NCBI GenBank assembly: GCA_014773175.1
Contig: VXCM01004967.1
Span: 56,390-120,389, forward strand
Length of the DNA stretch: 64,000 nucleotides
Source of the DNA: Lucifuga dentata
Taxonomy: Eukaryota; Chordata; Actinopteri; Ophidiiformes; Bythitidae
Direction: 5' to 3'
Shown: piece by piece, positions 21,596 to 33,182 of the stretch
Position numbering within the stretch: position 1 is the stretch's first letter
Layout: every line of letters starts with the position of its first letter
Notes under the pieces: model-generated
What the model saw: only the letters and a program-made list of their open reading frames with translations
What the model was told of the DNA's origin: nothing
Database searches by the model: none
Made by a program: the position numbers and the translations under genes

Positions 21596-22647
21596 TTAAA
21601 GGACCATACCACCCATTTTGCATGTTTGAGCCTAATATATTCAATTTTCATACACATAACGTTACTGACGATCATTTCCAAAGGATAAAGCTGTATTTCA
21701 GCTTTCCTGATATTTTGAAAAATCTCTTAATCTTTCAAAATCAAGTATTCAAGCGATACACCCACCTTAAAAATCCATGTTTCACCTGCTGATAGTTATA
21801 CAAAATGATGAAGTCATGGTTGTTAAAATTTTCCCATAAATGCAGGTCTTCTTTTGGGACTATATTCTCCGGTNATAAAAATAAAAACACAAGCCTTTTT
21901 TTTTTGTTAAACACTTGAGAAGTTCAAAAAAACTTTGCCTGCAGTTTTCCAAGTTCATTTAAAGGACCATACCACCCATTTTGCATGTTTGAGCCTAATA
22001 TATTCAATTTTCATACACATAACGTTACTGACGATCATTTCCAAAGGATAAAGCTGTATTTCAGCTTTCCTGATATTTTGAAAAATCTCTTAATCTTTCA
22101 AAATCAAGTATTCAAGCGATACACCCACCTTAAAAATCCATGTTTCACCTGCTGATAGTTATACAAAATNTCTTAATCTTTCAAAATCAAGTATTCAAGC
22201 GATACACCCACCTTAAAAATCCATGTTTCACCTGCTGATAGTTATACAAAATGATGAAGTCATGGTTGTTAAAATTTTCCCATAAATGCAGGTCTTCTTT
22301 TGGGACTATATTCTCCGGTGGAGCCATACATTCACTCTGTGCTTTTTATTACTCTTAAACGCTAAAATTAAGAAACTTTAAAAAAAAAAAAAAAAAAAAA
22401 AACCTGAATACACGTCTTGTTCGCAATGATGGATTACCTATCCCAAGAATGTTTCAAGCATCAACAAGTTGATTTTAATAGCATACCAGAATGAACTGAA
22501 ACCAATGGTGGTCTGGAAGGTAGGAAAAACATTTCTAATTCACCGTTCCAGTAGTATGCTTTGGGAAATGATTGTCAGTAACGTTACATGTATGAAAATT
22601 TAATATATTAGGCTCAAACATACAAAATGGATGGTATGGTCCTTTAA
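21596..22647 (-). mobile_element. Family A element, copy 4 (inflated by assembly duplications)
   Basis: TTAA ends at 21596 and 22644. Reverse orientation. The segment before the N at 21874 is repeated after it for almost 300 bases, and a second, roughly 80-base duplication surrounds the N at 22170. Removing these leaves about 600 bases, the usual family length. Confidence 0.85.
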
Positions 22648-22719
22648 TGTTTCAGGAAGAACAAGTCTGAAAGTCCAAAGGTTTCCATCTTGCTATTCAT
22701 TGTGTCCCGGGTGAGCGAG

Positions 22720-23290
22720 GGATGAGAGCAAGATGGAGGAGGTGCAGTTCTTCTCTCTCGTCCTTCTCGATCTTAACATCCTTCTCTTATATCATCTCAG
22801 TCCATCTCTCCATCCTCTTCTCTTTCATCCCTTTCTCTCCATTTTGTCAGGTACCTGTTTATCTCTGTCATTTCTTTCCTCTCCATTCCTCTTTCCATCT
22901 CATTCACTCGTTCTGTCTCCTCCCTCTCTTCATGCCTCGATACCTCTTTCCTTTTGACTTTCCTCCCAGCTCACTCTGCACTCCTCACCCTTTTTCTTTC
23001 TTACCATTTCTCTTTCCCTGCATCTCTCTTACCTCCCACTCATCTTTTCTATGCTCCCTCCATCTTTCCTACTTTCTCTGCCCTCTATCTCATTTTCTTC
23101 TCATTCAATCTCACTTCACTTTAGCCTTTTTGATATTTTTTCTTTCTCCTCTTTTCATCAACCTTTTGCTTTCCCTTTCATCCCTCTTTCACTGCCCTTT
23201 CTCATCATTACCTGTGCATTTTCTTTTGTCTTCCCTTCTTTCTTCATCCTCATCATAATCTATTTATTTTTACTTACTGTATATCTTATT
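22720..23290. repeat. Pyrimidine-rich tract
   Basis: About 570 bases of C/T-biased sequence without a strict unit. The long Ser/Leu/Phe-rich open frames here are by-products of composition. Confidence 0.8.
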
Positions 23291-24194
23291 TAAATACAAA
23301 CCGACACATGACCACAGAATATTGGAAAACTCTCTCTCTCTCTCTCCCTCCAAGGGCAAACCTTCAATTACTTCCTCTCTTTCTCTCCAAATGAACGTGC
23401 TTCATCATAACCCGCTCTACTTTTTATTTTATTTTCTGTTAAATAACCAACATGGTGAAGGAACTTTAGTGGCAATTTTTAAATTAAATTTTTCTAAACC
23501 AATATTCCTGAAGAAGAAAGCAGCGTCTTGAGAATTACGCCTGCCTATTAACTTTAATGTCCTGAATGTCCAACTTGGCATTCTCTAATACTGAAAACCA
23601 CACTTTTTTTTTGACAACTAGAGGCTGGTGTGACCTTTTGACCTCTTCTCAATGGATTGTGGGTACTGCAGAGAGTTGAAAAAATGAGAGAGAGGAAATA
23701 AAAAGCAGGAAAGGGAAATGTGAGTATTGATGTGTGTGTGGGGGGTGTTAATAAAAGACAGAGCGAGGCAGAACAAGGGAACAAGGGAAGCGTGTATGCA
23801 TACAAAAAACTAAAAGAAAGAAAAATTCATTGATGTAAAAAAAAGACAGATTATATGTTGTAATTGGAATTTTGTAATTCCAGATAATGATAGATTAGTC
23901 ATTCAGTTTGTGTTCCTATTATTTATGATGAACTTTAATAGTGAACCCTGCCTCCAAAATGTCTGGTGTCTCTGAGTTAGAATATGATGAGGGAGGACAT
24001 TAAAATGAAGAGCTGGGAAAGAACAAAGAGCCTGCTGGATGAATAGTCATTATAAAAATGGAAACACAAACTCAACCGTGTCATCTTCTCTATCTTACAG
24101 CTTCTGTTTGTCTCGCTGATGCTATCAAAAGCTGGAACTGACAAACCTGCTGCTGTATTATCACAGAGATCCACACACACATGCATGCACACAC

Positions 24195-24230
<36 letters not shown>

Positions 24231-24324
24231 CAGCAGCAGCAGCAATCAGCGGGAGATGAAAGCTACCTGTGTAATTATCTTCCCATTACTGTCTCATACC
24301 TCAAAGCAGCAATGACTGCAGATG

Positions 24325-24373
<49 letters not shown>

Positions 24374-25052
24374 ATTTTCTGTATTGTGAAACTTCATGAC
24401 TTCATTTTGTTTTTCAATTCCTTCTGGCTGACAGCCTGCAAAAAAATCAGAAAATCATTAAGGACCTGCATGTGTGTGTGTGTGTTCATGAATCCTTTAG
24501 TATTTGCAGATTTCTGAGTGTTTCCAGGCACACACACACTAGCTGGTTTCTTCTTCAACCGCTCCACCACTTCAGATGGACAACACAGCTGCTGAGACGA
24601 ATCATGTAGGTCTATTTTCATTCGCCCATCTGTAATTTCTAGATTATTCTAAAATAAACATCAGCATCTCGTTTTTCATTTCAAATCTGCGAAAGCTTTC
24701 ACATTTTGCTCTTTTGCACATTTTTGGCTAAGTGGAGACTTCCTTCGCTTCCTTGTGGCGAAACTTCCTCCCAAATTTCCTTTGAGTGAACAAACTTTTC
24801 ATGAAAGCAGGAGTGCAGCAGTGTCTTTTCATTTGGAGAAGAGCTGCGAGTTTGAAATCAGCCTCACAGCTGCTCGTTTCCCATCTGCTTTTTGCTTTTA
24901 TTTTTGGGGTGGGTGGTTTAAAAGATTGTTGGAGTTTCTCATTTGCTGCAACTACATCACCCTCAGATGCTTCCCCGTTTGGTTATATTTCACAAATAGC
25001 TATACATATATAATATAAAACCTTCAGCTTACAGCATTAGCTATCCTTCAAA
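23291..25052. other. No gene; AC and TG microsatellites
   Basis: AC plus CAG repeats at about 24173-24243, TG at 24329-24367. The remainder looks single copy, with no coding domain. Confidence 0.55.
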
Positions 25053-26059
25053 TTAAAGGACCATACTGGTGATCGTGCGTGTTTGAGCCAAATATATACA
25101 ATCCACACACGTTACATTACTGAATACCACTTCCAAATTATAGTTCTTTATACAATATATACTACAGCTAAATTTAAATGGCTGTAAATTTCAGAATGTT
25201 TTTCCTACCTTCCAGACTGCCATTGATCTCAGTTCATTCCTGTTAAAATAAACTTGCAGAGACCTGAAATCTGCTAATGACATACATAATCCATCAGAGA
25301 GAACAACACGTCTGTTAGGTTTTTTGAGAAGTAACTTAATTTAACTGTTCCAATATGGCGCTGCATGGAAGACGATGTATTTCTCCACCAGGAAATATAG
25401 TCCCAGGAGAAGATGGCTTTTACCTAGAAATTAAAATAACCATGCCTTCAACAATCGTGCAAAAGTGTTAGATGGTGAAACGTTGAATTCTAACCCTTAA
25501 ATGCATGAATCATTTTCCATCCATTCCTACATACATTGGGTCATTAGAGACCCATAACTTACGCAACACACATTGAGCTACTAAGTAAAATATTTTTGCA
25601 TGTAAACTTCTCAGCACATTTTATGAATGATAACAAACCCACAAAAAAACATTTTTTTCTATATTATATTTCTACAGTGACTTATTGATCACGTCATCAA
25701 AGCCGGAGCATCACAGCGATGCTGCTCTGCATGAAGCTCTGACACGGCGCTGCAGCGTCTTTCTGTAGCAGTAAGCTAGCAGCATAGTTACAGCAGAAAC
25801 AGCTTCTTCCTGTTTCAACGTTTGTTCATCACATCAGTGATACTACAGCGCCACCTAAGGACCAAAGTTAAAAACACAACTATTACCTGCTGCCTGTATA
25901 CCAGGAAAACAAATATAATCACCCTATTGCATACCTCGGGTCTGCAGCGACCCTATACACTTTTTAGCGAAAAATATTAGAAAAATAATTATTTTCAGTT
26001 GTCAACTTGAAACCATAAAACTGTTAAAAACAAAGAGTTTGAGGAATACCAGGAGGTTG

Positions 26060-27768
26060 AGAGCTTAATTAAAAATTCCTAAAACAGACAATGACTTTGA
26101 GAAAGCCGAAATATTGTCGGAATACTTCAGTAGTGTGTTTGTCAGTGAACTGGAGGGTGATGTAATACAACTATCAACACCTGAGGTTCAAAAAAAGGAA
26201 AGATTTGTAATAACTAACAATGAAATTAAGTTACTTTTGCAGAATATTAATATCAATAAATCACCAGGCCCAGATGAGGTACATCCGAGGATTTTAAAGG
26301 AATTAGCTTGTGTGATCACAAAACCTTTATCAATGTTATACAATCAGTCGCTGCAAGAATCAACTTTACCTTCTGAATGGAAACTGGCACAGATTAGAGC
26401 AATCTTCAAAAGAGGAAATAAATCTCTGGCAAAAAATTACAGATCAGTTAGTTTGACATCTGTTGTATGCAAGACAATGGAAAATTTAATTAGGAAGCAC
26501 ATTGTGGATCACGAGGTCAAACAGTTTGTTTAGTAATAAGCAATATGGATTTATATCTGGAAGATCGACAACACTCCAGCTTCTCACTGTTCTTGATAAG
26601 TGGTCAACAGCTATCCATAGAGGACATTCAGTGCAGGTGGTGGTAAATGGAGCCTCTTCAAGTTGGAGACCAGTGACCTCAGGAGTGCCACAGGGATCTC
26701 TTTTGGGCCCTGTACTTTTGTGGTTTATAAAAATGATTTGCCAAACGCATATCTTTTTTGCAGATGACACAAAAATATTTAGAATTATTATGAAAGACTC
26801 CGATATTATCCACCTTCAAGAAGACCTCCATAAAATGAGTAACTGGTGTGATCAGTGGTTATTAAAATTAAATCCAGAAAAATGCAAATATCTGCATGTA
26901 GGGAGATCAAATGATAAAACAGTTAAGAATGCAATTGGAAATTTGGAGGTCCAGGAAGTGGAAGAGGAGAAGGATGTGGGTGTAGTTGTTGACAGTTCCC
27001 TTGAATTTCAAACACACATTTTGGAAAAAATTAAAAAGGCTAATTCCATGTTAGCAATAATTAGAAGAACATTTCAGAATTTAAACAAGGTAACATTTCT
27101 AACACTATATAAATCTTTGGTGAGGTCCCATCTTGAATTTTCAAGCTCAGTCTGGTGTCCATATAAATTGAAATATATAGAAAACATTGAGAAGGTTCAG
27201 AGGAGAGCAACTAAATTGATTCCTGAACTTAAAGATCTGCCATATGAAGAGAGATTAAGAAAACTGCATTTACCAACTTTAGTATATAGGCGATATAGAA
27301 GAGACATAATTGAGGTTTATAAACTAACACACGGGTTGTATGATGTCACTGTCGAGCAGATTGTATATTTATGGAGCAACAGCTACAATTTAAGAGGGAA
27401 CTCTTTAAAACTGTATCATCAAAGGTGTCATTCTGAGAAGAGAAAGAGTTTTTCTTTACTCTTTGTGTTGTAAAAGCATGGAATGCTCTTCCAGATGATG
27501 TAGTCCAGACTTCAACTGTTAATTCATTTAAGAACAACCTGGATAAATTCTGGTCAACTAAAGACATTGTATATAATTACAAAGCTGAGTTGTGAGCATT
27601 TGTAGATATTGACTGATTGACTAATGATATTATTAATGTCATTTTAATTGCATTTGTTTTGTTGTATATTGTTTTTGTTGCTTGTTGTAGTCTGGTTGTC
27701 TGGTGAAGAGGATAGGAAATCCTGTACCAGAAATTTTTCAATAAATTTCAATAAATTGAAAAAAAATG
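26060..27768 (+). mobile_element. 5'-truncated LINE (jockey/CR1-like) inside the piggyBac-like element
   Basis: The RT gene remnant is followed by a roughly 170-base 3' UTR ending 'TTTCAATAAATTGAAAAAAA'. Orientation is plus. The 5' boundary is approximate and no target duplication was identified. Confidence 0.7.
26066..27595 (+). pseudogene. LINE reverse transcriptase remnant
   Basis: Two overlapping frames (26114-26533 and 26502-27473), plus a third ending at the TGA 27593-27595, together resemble a jockey/CR1-type ORF2 C-terminal half. Visible: KSPGPDEVHPRILKELA (RT motif 0/1 region); QYGFISGRSTTLQLL; TSGVPQGSLLGPVL (motif B); FFADDTKI with the catalytic Asp pair (residues 86-89 of the second frame); VQRRATKLIPELKDLPYEER; and a tail with VVKAWNALPDDVVQTS. 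The motif A block with the first catalytic Asp should lie between 'STAIHRGH' and 'VQVVVNG' but is deleted, and at least two frameshifts occur. The copy is dead. It would have copied LINE RNA at the target site. Confidence 0.82.
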
Positions 27769-27863
27769 AATGAAGGTGTGTAACGTGGTCCTGAGTCGCT
27801 AAAGACCCGTCCTATGCATTTAAGGGTTAAGGTGGATGCATCACCTGTTGCCAGTATGCCAAT

Positions 27864-28828
27864 AACAAATTAACAGTTAAGACTTCAGTTTAGACTGAAA
27901 AAGTCCCTAATTCTCACAATTGAAACACTTTTATCAATTTTCTATCAATTTCATCACTGCTACACTCAAGCTGTTTCCAGAAAGCAGTAATATATGATTA
28001 ATACATCAGTTAAACATTAATGGACCTCCTGCTAGTTTTGATTTTAAATGTGTCCTCAGATGACATCGCCCTGTGCAGCTGAATGTGATGTGATGAGATT
28101 AAAATATTCATGTTTGGGATGGAGCTGCTCTCTCCTGGCGTCTGAACGCTGCACTGCCTGAGACGAGCTGTCAGAGGTACGATGCCAATGACCTGCAAAC
28201 CCAACAAACTGATGCTGACAGACATACATTAAAATATTCTATCCAAAGAAACAGTATTCAGGTAATTTAGTAGAAAATAAACAATACATGCAATGGTTGG
28301 TTGATCAGTTGTGAGACTAGCAAAAAAAATAAAATTAAAGTTTGGGAGTGAAGCGTAAACTTCCTAAACTGGAAATGTTTTGTTTCAGATATAGAAGGTG
28401 GATGAGCGAACTGTAAAGGCCATCGTACGCTTAGTCTGACAGGCCTGTCAGAAAGTTAGAAGCCAGCAGAAACCTCCTTTCTACCAGGCAATTTGTGGTG
28501 GGCTGCATCTGACAAAATCCATAACTTTCTGACTTTGCCATTTTGCCAGGCACACCAGCTTTAAGGCGAGGTTTGAAAGTCAGGATGTCTTAATTTGTCT
28601 CTCTCAAACTTTTTTCCCTTCTGTCACTGTGTCCCTGCTCCACAGAGAGAACCGAAAGTGAAAGTACGACCCCCTTATCCCCGTTTCCATCCTCATTTAT
28701 AAGCAACAGATCACAAGAACTGAAGACAGAATTCCTGTTCATAACGCCTCCTCTCTCCTAAAATTCAAGTTTGTGCCGTCATCCCTGCTTATGTGATTAA
28801 TCTTGTGATTACAAAGAAAGGCTCACCC
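27864..28828. other. No gene seen
   Basis: Single-copy-looking sequence with no domain. Confidence 0.5.
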
Positions 28829-28830
28829 AT

Positions 28831-28880
<50 letters not shown>
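28829..28880. repeat. (AC)n microsatellite
   Basis: Pure AC run. Confidence 0.96.
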
Positions 28881-28881
<1 letters not shown>

Positions 28882-28911
28882 ATCCCTTTCCCTCTCTATG
28901 ATGGTCACTTT

Positions 28912-29705
28912 TTGCTTAAGCTTTCAGCGCGGGCAATTCTTCAAATGTATAAACATGGTGGTTATCCGATGAGCTCTCCAGCCAAAGACACGAAGCAAAC
29001 TGCAACGTTTCGGTCTTATATGCACCTTCTCAGCGTTTGCATGCTCTGGATTCTGTGTATCAGCCCCTTACTCATCACTGTGCCCTGTATGCTTGGGTTG
29101 GGCGGCTCTCTTTAAATTTTTGACTTTTTCATTGGCATTCTTTTATTTTACAAAGCTATTCTTGGCCTACTTCCAGCATATTTGTGTGTGTTCATTAAGC
29201 AAAAAATTAAAAATATGCTCTCCGTTCACAGAATATGTTCTTGTTGACTAAAGCCTTTACGTATGCAGCTCTATATATGTGGAATCTTCTGCAGAAAGAT
29301 TTGCAGCTACACTCATTGGTTCCTCTCGGCTGTTTTAAAGCACTGTTAGAGGAATTTCATATATCATCATCTACATACCATTGTCAGGGTGTATTTTAGC
29401 TGATCTTTCAATGTTTATAATGGCCCGTTTTCTTGTTTTTCTTATGGTTGAATTTATTTATTTGGAAAGAAAACCTAAAAATACAACGTTGATATATCAA
29501 CGTTGTATTTTTTGGTTTTCTTTTTAGTAAATTCATTTATGTTTCTTTATATTTTATATTGTTAACTTTTATGTTACATAATTGTTTATGTTGTATGTTG
29601 TCTAATGTTGCTGCCTGTCTTGGCCAGGATACTCTTGGAAAAGAGATTTTTTAATCTCAAGACGTTTTTCCTGGTTAAATAAAGGTTAAATAAAAAAATT
29701 AAAAA
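28912..29705 (+). mobile_element. LINE ORF2 C-terminus and 3' UTR (degenerate)
   Basis: Successive frames give LINE tail fragments: ALDSVYQPLTHHCALY at about 29040, FYKAILGLLPAYLCVFIKQK at about 29150, and AALYMWNLLQKDLQLH followed by PLGCFKALLEEFH up to a stop at about 29398. The last part is the common C-terminal motif in which a Trp-Asn-Leu-Leu-Gln block precedes a Phe-Lys-x-Leu helix. The UTR ends 'GGCCAGGATACTCTTGGAAA' and then 'CCTGGTTAAATAAAGGTTAA', a tail I know from abundant fish LINEs. Several frame changes make it a pseudogene. Confidence 0.65.
29445..29543. repeat. Long imperfect palindrome with a perfect core
   Basis: The core at about 29476-29511 is a perfect inverted repeat (AAAATACAACGTTGATA and its complement, meeting with no loop). 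Outer arms (GGAAAGAAAACC against GGTTTTCTTTTT, and TTGAATTTATTT against AAATTCATTT) extend it to about 47 bases each side. It lies in the LINE 3' UTR. Confidence 0.85.
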
Positions 29706-29804
29706 ATATATATCTGTGCTGCCTACTAACACAGACTCACATTTTCCTAAATATCCCAAGCATAAAGCATCTTCATGCTTCTAAATATGCACAATACACA
29801 TCCC

Positions 29805-29805
29805 T

Positions 29806-29837
<32 letters not shown>

Positions 29838-29971
29838 TTCTGCCAAACTGAAGCCGACAGTAATCAGATGCATCTGGAAAGGTCAATGTGTTCCTATTTC
29901 CATAAGGACTCTTTTACTGCCTATACAGATTACTCAGCGGATTAAAGTCAATAACCTCATTTCCCCCCCCN

Positions 29972-30002
<31 letters not shown>
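29805..30002. repeat. (AC)n runs, one preceded by poly-C and N
   Basis: AC at about 29811-29837, and poly-C, N (29971), AC to 30002. Confidence 0.93.
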
Positions 30003-30004
<2 letters not shown>

Positions 30005-30802
30005 TGACCAAACCATATGAATACCATTCACACTTTATTATTATGACCCCAGTTTCACTTGTATTCATTATTCAGTACTCGACAGCAGGGTGCAGTTCTT
30101 CATATTGGCATAATCAGAGAGGTCTGCCCTTCCATGATGCAGCCAGTAAACTGTGACACCAGGTTATTATACAGAAACAAGCTATAGGACATAATTTATG
30201 ATATCAGCCTAATTATACACAACAGAACATCGAGGCTTTTCTGTTAACATCCAGGAATGTGTCTGTATGGTTCATCCCTATGTTACTATATAGTGTTAGC
30301 CTAATTTTTAGCATGACTCATGACTCATGCAGCATGAGTCTGATGGAAATGCCAATCATTCCACCACTTTTGTCCCAGAATAAATAAAAAACGAGATACT
30401 TTCCATAATTTATAACAAGTTCATACTCAGTGGATTTGAAAAATTGACTAGCTAAGTGTTTGTTAGCATGCTAATATAGTCACATTAAAACATGCATATC
30501 TTTCACTTATTTTAAGAAAGTTATCATGCAATAGTAGCATCAAGCTAGCATGTTATGGTGCTATGGTAAACAAATGTTGTATGCTATGATAACAGGAAGC
30601 TCAAAGTATAGCTATGGCTACTGAAAATTCAGTTATTTTTCAAGATGTCTTGTCATGAGCTAAAGAGTTGAACCAATTGGAATATATGAATATGCTAATA
30701 GCACGAGAATAAAATTTCATGGCTTATGAAAAGTGCGATCCATGTGACACTATATTTGGGTTACCGTAATAGGCTTTTATAAGAGACAGGCTTTTATTTT
30801 TA
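30003..30802. other. No gene seen
   Basis: AT-rich, single-copy-looking. Confidence 0.5.
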
Positions 30803-31195
30803 ACTAGTGCAGAAAAAACCTCTCCTGCCGTCATCCCTCCAGCCAGAAGGCATGACCTGGCTCAACAAGAAACAAAGCCGTAAACGTGGAGCAGTCAACG
30901 TGCCTGTTGAAAATGTGCCAGACTGGGCCTTTGTGATGTGTGCCGCAGCCTGCCATCAGTGCCTGTGGAGCGGATCATATGCTGCCACACCCAGAGTGTA
31001 TCCTGCCGCACAGGCTACTTTTTACTGGCACAGCTCAATTCAAGAACCATTCATCCAAACAACTTCACACACGACACTGCACGTCCTTGGGTGCTGAGCA
31101 ATAAACCTGCTGAATTTCAACTTCATACACTGCTGGGTTCTAGAGATGTTGGTGCCACAGACAGACAAACAGAGATTTCTGTCTTTATAGATTTT
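30803..31195 (+). repeat. Family B repeat, copy 2
   Basis: Begins near 'AACTAGTGCAG', with 'GTGTGCCGCAGCCTGCCAT', 'TATCCTGCCGCACAGGCTAC', 'GAGCAATAAACCTGCTGAAT' and 'GGTGCCACAGACAGACAAAC'. The AATAAA signal near the 3' side and the lack of coding suggest an LTR, which remains unproved. Confidence 0.6.
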
Positions 31196-31921
31196 GCCGA
31201 TGAACAAACCCATAACTGCATAAAAAACACACCAACACAAGGGAGAAGATGTCAGTGTGAACACGCTTCCAGGCAGCTTTCAGAAAAGTTCATTTTCATC
31301 CACTTTTCACAGTTGGTGATGACAGTGGAGTGTCGCGCTCCTCTGTCATCGGTGACAGTGGGCGCCATGTTTACAGCTTTGTTTCACATTGAGACCGGTC
31401 GTGTCTTCTGGTTGGAGGGACGACGGCTGGAGAGGATTTTAAGCGGTTTGGTATCAAACATAGGTGCTGTCATCTGGTGGCAGCAGCACATTACACTCAG
31501 AGTTTCCTGGACCAGTAAAAGACAAACACCAAACCCAGCCTTTTTATGAGACCAGATTTTATTTCATCATGCTGACTCCGCCCCCCAACTATTATTAGAT
31601 ACCAGCTATATTTTGAATACTGGTGAAATCTACAATTATTGGGCATGCAGCATGTGTATAGATTGGTGAATCTCCTCTAATAAATAAAATAGTTCCTGAA
31701 ATTGGGAATAGTTACCTGTTTAAAAGCAAAACACCTAAGTTTGATTTTAGTATTAAAACCGTTTAACACAGTTAAACGGTTTTAATCCTTAAAACTGTTA
31801 AACTGTGTGTTAAAAGGTTTTAATACTTAAAACTGTTTAACTGTTAGTTCGTGTTTTTTACTGGTTTAATGAGTTCATGTTATCAGACTTGGTAGTTTTT
31901 TCATGTATAGATTTATCACTC
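31196..31921. other. No gene; hairpin at 31752-31786
   Basis: An open frame continues out of family B but shows no domain. See the palindrome entry. Confidence 0.5.
31752..31786. repeat. Perfect 16-bp inverted repeat with 3-base loop
   Basis: ATTAAAACCGTTTAAC, then ACA, then its exact complement GTTAAACGGTTTTAAT. Degenerate further copies of TTAAAAC/GTTTAA follow to about 31845. Confidence 0.9.
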
Positions 31922-32302
31922 TCTGGCATGTTTTAACCCAAAATATACAACCTTCATACACGTAACTGACAGCCATTTTCCAAAATATACTACTGGAGCA
32001 GTAAATATTAGAATTGTTTTTCCTACCTTCCAAACTGCCATTGGTTTCAGCTCTTTCCAGTACGCTGTTAAAATCAACTTGTAGAGACTTGAAACACTCT
32101 TGAGATACATGATCCATCACAGCAAACAACATGTCTATTAACGTTTTTGTTGAAGAAACTTTAATATTTGAGTTTGACAGATTAGGGGATTTAGAAAAAT
32201 AAAACAGGAAAACTAAAATAGGATATTAGGTTTTGGAAAAGTAATGCCGCAGGTAGTATTTATTGGGTTTAAACCTGCAAAATTACTAGTGTGATCCTTT
32301 AT
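31922..32302 (+). mobile_element. Family A element, copy 6 (5' edge and middle degraded)
   Basis: Second subfamily ('AACCCAAAATATACAACC'), with 'GTTTTTCCTACCTTCCAAAC' and 'TTAAAATCAACTTGTAGAGA'. It lacks the central 'ATAGTCCCA' block and ends 'GTGTGATCCTTT'. Confidence 0.75.
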
Positions 32303-33182
32303 ATAAAAGTAGTAATATTACAAAGGAAAACACCATTGGAATCTTTTGTAACTGACTGAAATAAAGCTAATTAATCTGATCTCAACAACTTTCAGCACTA
32401 CAGGGGGCAGTGTTGCATCATTGACATGGCAGAGATAAAGACCTGCTTTTCTCTTCTGCTGAGGAGCAAAATGTCCTCACCCCCTATTTGAGAATTCAAA
32501 GCAGATTTCTTTATGTCACTAAACTATCAACACAAACTCCTTCTTTGGATTTTGATGATTTGATATGAGCAAACCAGGCAGCTTTAAAGTTGAAAGAAAA
32601 GTCGCCTTTGGCTCTATTTTCTTTTTCTTTATTCTTAATTTTGACAGCATCAGTTCATTTCCCAGCACAGCAGCCCTGATTTAATCAAAGAGCATCTCCT
32701 TTAGTGTAAATAAAACCGCTGTGTGCCACGCTGGCTGACAGCCAGAACTATTTTTCATGTTTTTTTAAATTGAAATGTCACCATGAGGGTGTAAGTTTCA
32801 TATCAGCTAAAAGGATGCCGGTAAATGCTTTTGTACGAAATACAACCTGCCTTTTGTTGGGATGGAAGATAAACACTGCAGCTATTTTTACCTCTCAGTC
32901 AGCTGCTGCTGTTTGGCTGTTCAGAGCAGAACCAACAGAACAAGATGGAAAACGGGAGGGTTTTTTTCCTGCCAGAAAACTGCAGAGAATGTTGGGTTTT
33001 CTTGTTTGACAGACAGGAGTTTTGTGCTACACGGCAGCTTCGTGATGATGCTAGGAAAAACATGCTGACAACTCTGTAAACACACAAAATACACAAACTG
33101 TGTATTGACACAAGCCAATAACTAAGTTTCACTGTGTTCAAAGTACAAATTTCGATGTAAGCAACCAAGGTACAAGTAATTA
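32303..33182. other. No gene; candidate conserved non-coding block at 32640-32940
   Basis: Non-repetitive sequence of balanced composition, e.g. 'GCTGGCTGACAGCCAGAAC' at about 32731. No coding domain. Conservation is a guess. Confidence 0.3.

Larger units (their letters stand above)
25494..27826. mobile_element. piggyBac-like nonautonomous element carrying a LINE
   Basis: Termini CCCTTAAATGCATGA and TATGCATTTAAGGG are inverted repeats, with subterminal inverted motifs 'GGGTCATTAGAGACCC' at the left and 'TAAAGACCC' at the right. It is flanked by CTAA (left) and TTAA (right), the target expected for piggyBac with one substitution. CCC termini and TTAA targets are hallmarks of that superfamily. 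There is no transposase frame. The interior is interrupted by LINE sequence from roughly 26050 to 27768. Confidence 0.72.
25053..27863 (+). mobile_element. Family A element, copy 5, split by a nested insertion
   Basis: The left half (25053-25493) runs from TTAAAGGACCATACTGG to 'GAAACGTTGAATTCTAA'. The right part resumes at 27827 with 'TTAAGGTGGATGCATCACCT' and fades by about 27863. In intact copies the sequence across this point is continuous (GAATTTTAAGGTG), so the insertion hit a TTAA. Confidence 0.8.

Noticed and set aside
22722..23258. 178-codon Ser/Leu/Phe-rich frame resembling a membrane protein
   Set aside because: Arises from C/T-rich DNA. Parallel frames give the same kind of product and there is no family resemblance.
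31000..31549. 203-codon frame running out of family B copy 2
   Set aside because: Crosses the repeat into unique DNA. The reading frame is not preserved in the other family B copies and there is no domain.
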